Shown: in pieces, positions 1-5,812 of the stretch
Layout: each line of letters opens with the position of its first letter
Numbering within the stretch: the stretch's first letter is position 1
Assembly (NCBI GenBank): GCA_028711355.1
Contig: JAQTSL010000134.1
Location: 1 to 9,104, forward strand
Length of the DNA stretch: 9,104 nt
Reading direction: 5' to 3'
Source of the DNA: Rhodoferax sp.
Lineage (GTDB): Bacteria; Pseudomonadota; Gammaproteobacteria; Burkholderiales; Burkholderiaceae_C
The notes under the pieces: generated by a model
The model's database searches: none
Seen by the model: only the letters and a program-made list of their open reading frames with translations
Told to the model about the DNA's origin: nothing
Position numbers and translations under genes: made by a program

Positions 1-694
1 AGCCCTGGATCGCCATAAAGCCGCCCACCACCAGGCAGCCTTGCGGGGCAAAGCGCCAGAAGCGCCGGTCGGTAAAAATTTGCCGTAACGCGGCCAGTTG
101 CTGCGCCAGGGTTTCGCGTTGGGTGCCAACGCTTTTGTCGGGCGCCGTCATCAGATACCCGGCGCTCACCACCAACAGCCCGGCGCTCAAAAAGAACAGC
201 CCGCGCCAGCCCAGCAGCGGCAATGCGGCCTCGACCGGCACGCTGGCCGACACGGCGCCCAAGCCACCGGCGACCATGATGGTGGCGGTCAGCGACGGCA
301 ACTGTTCAGCGCTGAACCACTGGGTAAAGGCCTTGAAGCTGGCCATCAGGCAGGCCGACACGCCCAGCCCGATCAACGCGCGCCCAACTGCCAACGTCTG
401 GGTACTTTCACCCAGGCCAAACAGCGCGCAACCGGCGGCGGCCACCAGCAGCAAGGCTGCCTCGACACGGCGCGGGCCAAAGCGGTCCAGCAACAGCCCC
501 AGCGGCAACTGGAACAGGCCAAACGCCAAAAAATAGCTTGAAGTCAGCAGCCCCAGACCAGCGGCAGTCATATTCAGCTCGCGCGTCAGCTCGGGGGCAA
601 TGACCGCGTTGACGCTGCGCAGCGCGTACGACAAAAAATAGCCCAGCGCATAGGCTGGGACCAGACGAAACCAAAGGGCGGCGGGCGAGTTCAT
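1..694 (-). CDS. MFS transporter, partial (C-terminal part beyond window)
   Basis: Reading the minus strand from the ATG at 694 gives 231 codons with no stop before the window edge, so this is the N-terminal half of a protein that normally has about 400 residues. The product is an inner-membrane secondary transporter of the major facilitator superfamily; its substrate cannot be read from the sequence. Hydrophobic segments lie at about residues 11-32, 46-68, 78-95, 100-120, 136-156 and 163-183, which fits TM1-6. The cytoplasmic loop between TM2 and TM3 carries the motif-A-like LDRFGPRR (69-76), and TM4 carries RALIGLG (105-111), resembling motif B with its conserved Arg. Residues 186-215 look like the start of the central cytoplasmic loop. 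The ATG is the first plausible start; no strong Shine-Dalgarno is visible (a TTG at 712 is in frame but less likely). It is co-directional with the TPR gene upstream and separated from it by a palindromic repeat. Confidence 0.9.
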   Translation of the reverse strand, partial: MNSPAALWFRLVPAYALGYFLSYALRSVNAVIAPELTRELNMTAAGLGLLTSSYFLAFGLFQLPLGLLLDRFGPRRVEAALLLVAAAGCALFGLGESTQTLAVGRALIGLGVSACLMASFKAFTQWFSAEQLPSLTATIMVAGGLGAVSASVPVEAALPLLGWRGLFFLSAGLLVVSAGYLMTAPDKSVGTQRETLAQQLAALRQIFTDRRFWRFAPQGCLVVGGFMAIQG

Positions 695-748
695 GGCCGC
701 TATTGTCGCCAAGCGGGGACGCCGTTGTGCGTTGCCGGGGATCAATCC

Positions 749-820
749 GTCATTGCCGGCCACGACCCGAAATCCAGTGGGTTTCAGGCGCACTGGATCC
801 CGGGTCAAGCCCGGGATGAC
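749..820. repeat. Small palindromic intergenic element, copy A
   Basis: This 72-bp element is bounded by inverted GTCAT (749-753) and ATGAC (816-820). It contains two perfect 8-bp inverted repeats: ATCCAGTG (772-779) with CACTGGAT (791-798), and ATCCCGGG (797-804) with CCCGGGAT (810-817) around a 5-nt loop. A related element with the same layout and orientation is at 5665-5739. Both sit between co-directional genes, like REP/MITE-type dispersed repeats of proteobacteria. Read on the minus strand, it lies just after the TPR gene, so the GC-rich hairpin could act in RNA 3'-end protection or attenuation. There is no T-run, so it is not a canonical intrinsic terminator. Confidence 0.75.
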
Positions 821-843
821 AGAAAATGGCTCGAACTTTTTCG

Positions 844-1221
844 CTAACGAGCTTGAAGCTTGTCCAGCACCGGTGCCAGTTGGTCGCGGTTGGCCGGGTT
901 GATGCGGATGGCGGCATCAAAGGCCGCCGCCGCCAGCGCGTCTTGCCCGGTATGCAGGTAGGCAAAAGCGATGCCCAGCCAGGCCTTGTCGTGGTTGGCA
1001 TCCAGCCCGATGGCGGCCTGGTAGGTCGGGATGCTGGCCTTGAAGTCTTGCCGTGACAACTGCAGGCCGGCCAGCTTCATGTGCACCTGGAGCGACGTTG
1101 GTTCGGCGCTTACCGCACGTGCAAATGTGGCCTGCGCCTGGTCGCGCTCAGAGTCGGCCAGGTCGGCAAAAAGTGGTAGTTGCGCCAGGTAGGCGCGAAT
1201 GTTGAACGATTCAGACTTCAT
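844..1221 (-). CDS. Small tetratricopeptide-repeat protein
   Basis: This 125-residue soluble protein has no signal peptide. Residues about 26-41 look like the second helix of a TPR (QATFARAVSAEP). They are followed by two full TPR units at about 43-75 (with LAGLQLSRQDFKASIPTYQAA) and 77-110 (ending AAAAFDAAIRINPAN). TPRs are protein-protein interaction scaffolds; no enzymatic role is visible. The first 26 residues (FNIRAYLAQLPLFADLADSE) do not look like TPR. They resemble the opening of Crp/Fnr-type cyclic-nucleotide-binding regulators, which may mean an ancestral fusion or deletion, but this is an impression only. The ATG at 1221 follows tandem TGA TGA codons and has no clear Shine-Dalgarno. 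The gene lies downstream of the c-di-GMP protein on the same strand, with a hairpin array filling the gap, so co-transcription is plausible. It ends with TAG. Partner and function are unknown. Confidence 0.8.
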   Translation of the reverse strand: MKSESFNIRAYLAQLPLFADLADSERDQAQATFARAVSAEPTSLQVHMKLAGLQLSRQDFKASIPTYQAAIGLDANHDKAWLGIAFAYLHTGQDALAAAAFDAAIRINPANRDQLAPVLDKLQAR

Positions 1222-1230
1222 TCATCAGTT

Positions 1231-1487
1231 GAGGACAGGGCAAAGCTCACTGCGTGTAGCTTTGGTCTGTCCCGCAAGGTGGACATCCGACGATCTGTTG
1301 AGGACAGAGCAAAGCTCACTGCGTGTAGCTTTGGTCTGTCCCGCAAGGTGGACATCCGACGATCTGTTGAGGACAGAGCAAAGCTCACTGCGTGTAGCTT
1401 TGGTCTGTCCCGCAAGGTGGACATCCGACGATCTGTTGAGGACAGAGCAAAGCTCACTGCGTGTAGCTTTGGTCTGTCCCGCAAGGT
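1231..1487. repeat. Tandem array of four 69-bp hairpin-forming repeats
   Basis: Four head-to-tail units start at 1231, 1300, 1369 and 1438. The first three are 69 bp; the last is cut at 50 bp. Copies 2-4 are identical over their shared length, and copy 1 differs only at 1239 (G for A). Each unit contains a stem of GGACAGAGCAAAGCT and AGCTTTGGTCTGTCC (15 bp, one mismatch) around a 10-nt loop, followed by a constant 29-nt linker running into the next unit. The array begins 9 bp upstream of the TPR start codon and ends 1 bp after the TAG of the GGDEF-EAL gene, so it is the entire intergenic region. Because 69 is 23 codons, no copy shifts the reading frame. The near-identity indicates recent expansion or homogenisation. 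It is not CRISPR, since the linkers are identical. There is no T-run, so it is not a classic terminator. Confidence 0.95.
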
Positions 1488-1488
1488 T

Positions 1489-4400
1489 CTAAGATTCCAC
1501 ACTGTTCCAGCCCGACTCGGTGGCCGACAGACGCAGGGTTCTGAGTTGCTCCAGCATGGTCTGGCTGAGCGCTTCCAGCATCGCCAGGTCGGTGCTGACG
1601 TCGGCCTGTGCATCAACGCGTACACGCGCCAGCAAGGGTTCGGTCTGCTGGTGCAAGTCGCGGTGAATGTCGCGCAAACTACCGAACAGCGGGTTGCGCT
1701 GAAAGCGTCGCTGCGTGTTGTGTCGCAGCATCCATTTGCCAAAACGGCATTCTGCTGAGTCATTGACCGGTGCGGGCTGGGACGGGTCGCCCAGATGCGC
1801 GCGCAGTTGTCGCATCCAGGCGCGGTGCTCCACCTTGGCCAGCAAAACCGGAATGTCGCGCGGTGGTGCCCGCTTGCTGCTGCCCCATGACTGCGGCACC
1901 TGCCACTGCGCCAGCCAGCCGGGTACCTCGGCGGCGGGCATCGGGCGGGCAATTTGGTAGCCCTGCCCGTACTCACACCCAAATTCGATCAGCGCACGGC
2001 CGTGCGCTTCAGTTTCGATGCCCTCAGCCAACGCGCGACGGTCAAAATTGCGCGTCAGCGACAGCACGCCGTTAACGATGGCCGCGTGCTCCACGTCGTC
2101 GAGCATACCGAGCACAAAACTCTGGTCAATCTTGATGGTGCGCGCAGCCAGTTGCTTGAGGTAGGTCAGTGAAGAATAGCCGGTGCCGAAATCGTCCAGC
2201 GCAGATTCAATTCCTAGCGCTTGCAGCCGCCGGATCACGCTCGAGACGAGCGCCATATTGCCCAGCGCTCCGGTTTCCAGGATTTCCACCTGTAACTGGT
2301 GCGTTTGCACGCCCGGCTGCGCCACCAACTGGCGTTCCAATCGATCGGCAAACGTCGGGTCAAGCAACTGCTGCGCGTCGATGTTGACGCTAACCCGGGT
2401 GATCAGACCCTGCGCATTCCAGCACGCCAGTTGTGCCAACGCGGCCCCGATCACCCAGTCGCCGACATCAATGGCCAGTGGTGTGGAAGCAATCAGCGGG
2501 ATAAATTCAGCCGGCGCGAGCAGACCGCGCTGCGGGTGTTGCCAGCGGATCAGCGCTTCAAAACCAGTCACGCGGCCGGTTGCCAGGTGCACTTTGGGCT
2601 GGAAGAACAGGACAAATTGACCGTTTTGCAATGCGTAGCGGATCGCCTCCAGCCGCAGCAGCCGTTCACGGGTGCGCTCATCAAACACCTGGTCGAACTG
2701 AATGTAGCGGTTTTTGCCGGCTTGTTTGGCGGCGTACATCGCCTGGTCGGCCTGGCGCAGCAACTGTTCGGCATCGACCGGCTGGTGTTGCGCAAACAGC
2801 GTGACACCGACACTGGCGGTGACCGTTAGCGTGCGCTGGGTTAGCTGTAGCGGCTGAGCGATGACGTCCAGTAGATGCTGCACCACGACGCCGTAGTCTG
2901 AGCGCTGCTTCAAGTCGGGAAAAAGATAAACAAACTCGTCACCACCGACGTGCGCCAAAAATTGAGGCTCATGCGTTGCCGCTTGCAGCCGCTGGCTGAT
3001 GGCCAGGATCAACTGGTTGCCGACGTCTTCCCCCAGCGACTGGTTGATGGCAGCAAAGCCATCCAGGTCAAAATACGCTACCGCCAGATGCTGCTGGCCT
3101 GCAACCTGTGTGATCGCTCGGCCCAGTTGCTCGACCAACGAGCGCCGATTGGGCAACCCGGTGAGCGCGTCGTGGTGGGTGACAAAGTCCAGTTGTGCCT
3201 GGTGCGTTTTCTGTTTGCTGATGTCCATCGCAATACCGGCCACTCGGCTGGCTTGGCCGTCGCTGGTACGCCGCACGACACAGCCCAGAACGCGGCACCA
3301 CAACCAGTGGCCGTCGTGGTGGCGCAGCCGAAGTTCTACCTTAAATCGCGGTGTCTGGCCACGCAGGTGCGCCGCCATCGCGCTGGACTGAAGCGCCAGG
3401 TCTTGCGGGTAGATCCACGACAAATAAGTTTGGCCGGGCAGGCGCTGCAACTGGTCTGGCGCATAGCCCAGCAAATCTGCTGCGTCGTCCTGTAGCTCGA
3501 TCTGGTCGTTGGTAAGGTCCCATTCCCAGGTAGCGGCCTGCGCCGCGTCGATGGCGTTTTTCAGCCGCAGGCGCTCCAGCTCCAACGCCTGCTCGGCGCG
3601 TTGACGTTCTGTGATGTCGGTAAAAATGGCCATCACGCTGGCCTGATCACCCAACTGGATCGGCACCCGCTCAATGCTGGCAATGAAGATACTGCCATCC
3701 TTGCGCCGCACCGGCAAGGTGATGGACGCTTGTTGCGCACCAGTCTGCAGGTGTGCAAAGTCGGCCTGGACCAGCGCCAGCGCTTCGGGTGGGTGGAGGT
3801 CGGCGGGTGACATCGACAACACCTCGTCCAGGGTGTAGCCCAACATACGACAAAACCAGGGGTTGGCGAAAATGAAATGTTGCTCAAAGGTGTGGGCTGC
3901 CACCAGACCCGTAGGCAACCGGTCAATGATGACACGCAGCGTTTGCTCCAGCGGCGAGCGGGCCGGCCCAGCGCTTTTGAGCAAGGCACGCCAACGGTCT
4001 TCGCTGACGTGCAGTTCTGCTTGGGCTTGCTGGTGGGCGTGCTTTTCGTGCAGCAGCGCCATCGCCTGGATGGTGGCGCTCTGATGCATGGTCATCACCA
4101 TTCGCACCAGCATCGCACTGGCACAAGACATCTGGTGCTGTGCGCGCAGGCGAGCTGCCTGCGGCGAAAGCCCCTCACGCAGACCCAGCACAACCAGCGC
4201 CAGGCGTTTGTCGTCGCCCAGAATATGCTCCACCAGCCAGTGGGTCAGAAACGTCAGCAATCGGTCCAGCGCGGCGCTTGCATTGCCGCTGTCTTGGCAC
4301 AACTGGGTGACTTCGGTCAGAAACGCTTGATGAGTTTCATGGTGTTCGCCAACCCAGACGTCACCGCCCAAAGCCTGCTGCCACAAGGCTTCTTCGGCGC

Positions 4401-4581
4401 GGAAATGGTAGTTGGCGTAGCTCGACAGCTCGGTCAATACGGCATCAATGTTGGCCGTGCTGTCGCCCTACAGCCGCTGGCGCGCGAGCCGATTGACCAG
4501 CCCCACCAGAATGCGGTGCTGGGCGTCAATTTTGGCAATTCCGGTTTCAAGCTGGGAATTCCAGGGGAAGAGTTCGAACAT
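1489..4581 (-). CDS. Hemerythrin-PAS-PAS-GGDEF-EAL-CZB c-di-GMP signalling protein, interrupted by an in-frame amber codon
   Basis: From the ATG at 4581 (preceded by TGAGG) this is a 1030-codon frame with one internal TAG at codon 38. Domains in full-length numbering: hemerythrin (about 1-130) with ligands H22, H59, E63, H80, H84, H119 and D124; a helical linker; PAS about 216-328 (ends FTDITERQRAE); PAS/PAC about 341-458; GGDEF with intact GGDEF at 546-550; EAL with EAL 675-677, N733, DDFGTG 796-801, KID 817-819, EGIE 853-856 and QGY; then a CZB zinc-binding domain with H919, C945 (CRFGKW), H973 and H977. The phosphodiesterase residues look complete. The GGDEF half lacks the RxxD inhibitory site (HEPQ instead) and has changes in the FKxxND...GHxxGD stretch, so it may be weak or regulatory. 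No membrane segment is seen, so it should be cytosolic. Inferred role: adjust c-di-GMP in response to oxygen/redox and zinc. If the amber is real, translation yields a 37-residue peptide, and a downstream TTG (4437) would give 982 residues without a complete hemerythrin site. Confidence 0.88.
4468..4470 (-). other. In-frame amber (TAG) codon inside the hemerythrin domain
   Basis: The minus-strand frame from ATG 4581 reads ...RLARQRL, then TAG, then GDSTANIDAVL... into the rest of the hemerythrin fold. Codons on both sides match the family (DAQH on helix A; YHFRAEE on helix B), and no frameshift is needed. The stop falls in the loop between helices A and B, where a residue such as Gln (CAG), Glu (GAG) or Trp (TGG) is one substitution away. 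The sequence context is CTG TAG GGC. It could be a nonsense mutation, a sequencing error, or a rare read-through site. Confidence 0.9.
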
Positions 4582-4627
4582 GGTGGCCTCAGGTGAATGT
4601 GCAGTGTGACCACCGCCGCTTGGCGAG

Positions 4628-4642
4628 GGGTCGATTAGACCC
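4628..4642. other. Short hairpin in the 5' leader of the c-di-GMP gene
   Basis: GGGTC (4628-4632) and GACCC (4638-4642) form a 5-bp stem around a 5-nt loop. It lies about 46 nt upstream of the ATG at 4581, in the gap after the dehydratase gene. With no T-tract it is not a convincing terminator. It may be a leader structure or an inverted-repeat binding site. Confidence 0.35.
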
Positions 4643-4666
4643 TAGTGTTGATCCGTTCTGGTACGT

Positions 4667-4694
4667 CATTTATTCAACTGTTGCGTTAGGTCAA
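4667..4694 (-). promoter_or_regulatory. Candidate sigma-70-like promoter for the c-di-GMP gene
   Basis: On the minus strand, TTGACC (4694-4689) resembles a -35 box and is followed after 16 nt by TAAATG (4672-4667), a weak -10. This places transcription start roughly 80 nt before the ATG at 4581, in the gap between the dehydratase stop and that ATG. The -35 match is good (5 of 6) and the -10 is poor (3 of 6), so this is a suggestion only. Confidence 0.3.
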
Positions 4695-4718
4695 CAGCGG
4701 CTGGTCGGAAAGCGCGTA

Positions 4719-5615
4719 TCAGCCAAGTGTTACGCACCCTTGCAGCGTCAAAAAACCCTGCTGGTCGCTGGCCCAGACCAGCACAGACTGGCCGTCGGCT
4801 GCGGGTTGACCGTGGAGCCGGTACGGATGCAGGTCAAACGTCGGGCGCAGCAGCTTGAAGTCAAAGCCGGTGACAAAAGCGCGCGACGCGTGGCGGCGCA
4901 CCAGGTCGAGCAACTGCGTGGCAATCAGCGGGCCGTGCACCACCAGCCCGGGGTAGCCCTCAACGTCGGTCACGTAGGCCCGGTCGTAATGGATGCGGTG
5001 GCCGTTGAAGGTGAGCGCCGAATAGCGAAACAGCAGCACCGCGTCGGGCACCACCTCGTGCTGCCAGGCAGCATCGGTAGCTGCCAGCAGTGGCACCGGC
5101 GCGGGGTCCCCCGGCTGCGCAGCCGCGCGGTAAACGATGTCGTGCGATTCGGTCAGCGCCAGGCCCTGCGCGTTGTGCAGCGCGTGATCAACCCGCACAA
5201 AAATCAGGTCGCCACTGCGCCCGTGTTTGTGCGCGACCGACCCGACGCTGGAGCGCCGCTGCACGGCGTCGCCCACGCGCAACGGGTTGTCGGGTACCCA
5301 GCTCAGGTGCGAGCCCGCCCACATCCGCCGCGGCAGCGGCACCGGCGGCAGAAAGCCGCCACGGCGCGCGTGTCCGTCCGGGCCGAGTTCGCTTTGGCGC
5401 TGCTGCGGCAAAAAGTACAGCCAGTGCCACAGCGGCGGTAACGCGTTGCCAGGCGCGGGTGGCGCGTCGTCGCGGTCAAGCAACGCCGCTTGACCGCGCA
5501 TCGGCGCGGCTGTGATGACGTCGTCTTCGCTCTCGGTGTTGCCAGTCCAGGCCTGTAGTTGCGCCAGCGTAGCGGCAGACAGGGCCGGGGCAGCATCGCC
5601 ATCGGCCGTTTTCAT
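4719..5615 (-). CDS. FAS1-like (MaoC/HTD2-type hotdog) acyl-CoA hydratase/dehydratase
   Basis: The product is about 298 residues from the ATG at 5615; an in-frame ATG at 5630 would add five residues, and neither has a strong ribosome site. The sequence fits the double-hotdog family that includes mesaconyl-C4-CoA/itaconyl-CoA hydratases and mitochondrial Htd2. An N-terminal degenerate hotdog spans about residues 15-165, with the YFLPQ and GGFLPPVPLPRRMWAG stretches typical of the family. The second hotdog follows, with RYSALTFNGHRIHYD (197-211), whose His and Asp residues form the hydratase site, then EGYPGLVVHGPL (219-230). Such cytosolic enzymes reversibly add water to 2-enoyl-CoA thioesters. 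The substrate (mesaconyl-, itaconyl- or another branched enoyl-CoA) cannot be decided here. There is no neighbouring CoA transferase or lyase to assign a pathway. It lies 197 bp after the FAD dehydrogenase on the same strand with a palindromic element between, so co-transcription is uncertain. It stops with TGA. Confidence 0.85.
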   Translation of the reverse strand: MKTADGDAAPALSAATLAQLQAWTGNTESEDDVITAAPMRGQAALLDRDDAPPAPGNALPPLWHWLYFLPQQRQSELGPDGHARRGGFLPPVPLPRRMWAGSHLSWVPDNPLRVGDAVQRRSSVGSVAHKHGRSGDLIFVRVDHALHNAQGLALTESHDIVYRAAAQPGDPAPVPLLAATDAAWQHEVVPDAVLLFRYSALTFNGHRIHYDRAYVTDVEGYPGLVVHGPLIATQLLDLVRRHASRAFVTGFDFKLLRPTFDLHPYRLHGQPAADGQSVLVWASDQQGFLTLQGCVTLG

Positions 5616-5664
5616 GGATCTAACGATCATGGCTTTGAAGTCACCCCGAAATATGAAAGATGGC

Positions 5665-5739
5665 TGTCATTGCGGACCCCGAGCCGCTATTCCAGTGCGT
5701 CCAAATTCACTGGATACCGGGTCGTGGCCCGGTATGACA
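5665..5739. repeat. Small palindromic intergenic element, copy B
   Basis: This 75-bp element is bounded by the perfect inverted ends TGTCAT (5665-5670) and ATGACA (5734-5739). Inside are TCCAGTG (5691-5697) pairing with CACTGGA (5708-5714), and ATACCGGG (5714-5721) pairing with CCCGGTAT (5728-5735). The layout and orientation match copy A at 749-820. The terminal stem differs by a compensatory change (C to A on one arm, G to T on the other), so pairing is kept. It lies between the FAD dehydrogenase and the dehydratase, which are co-directional. Confidence 0.75.
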
Positions 5740-5756
5740 ACCTGTTTTTTCACGTT

Positions 5757-5775
5757 AATTTTCATATGAAAAATT
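5757..5775. other. AT-rich near-perfect palindrome
   Basis: AATTTTCATATGAAAAATT is an 18-base palindrome with one extra A, in an AT-rich patch within otherwise GC-rich DNA. It lies 38 bp past the FAD dehydrogenase stop and upstream of the dehydratase on the minus strand. It could be an operator or part of a promoter region for the dehydratase. No family-specific motif is recognised. Confidence 0.4.
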
Positions 5776-5812
5776 GGTCTCCAGCGCTTTCTGCACAAGC
5801 GCAGCAAGCTAC

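Noticed and set aside
797..817. Intrinsic terminator after the TPR gene
   Set aside because: The hairpin is strong but is not followed by a T-run on the minus strand, and it is part of a dispersed repeat also found at 5665-5739.
1231..1487. CRISPR array
   Set aside because: The segments between hairpins are identical from unit to unit, so this is a simple tandem repeat; no cas gene is near.
1180..1758. Plus-strand ORF of 192 codons and a minus-strand ORF of 254 codons (1218-1982) crossing the repeats
   Set aside because: Both owe their length to the frame-neutral 69-bp repeat and to overlap with the GGDEF-EAL gene; neither has recognisable protein features.
4468..4470. Genetic recoding of TAG throughout the organism
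   Set aside because: TAG also ends the TPR gene and the GGDEF-EAL gene at sensible positions, other genes use TGA and TAA, and no other gene in the window has an internal TAG.
3877..4596. Plus-strand ORF of 239 codons opposite the hemerythrin/PAS region
   Set aside because: A shadow of the minus-strand gene; composition is Gln/Arg/His-rich with no domain pattern.
4593..5441. Plus-strand ORF of 282 codons opposite the dehydratase
   Set aside because: Antisense shadow in high-GC DNA; the minus-strand frame has clear family motifs.
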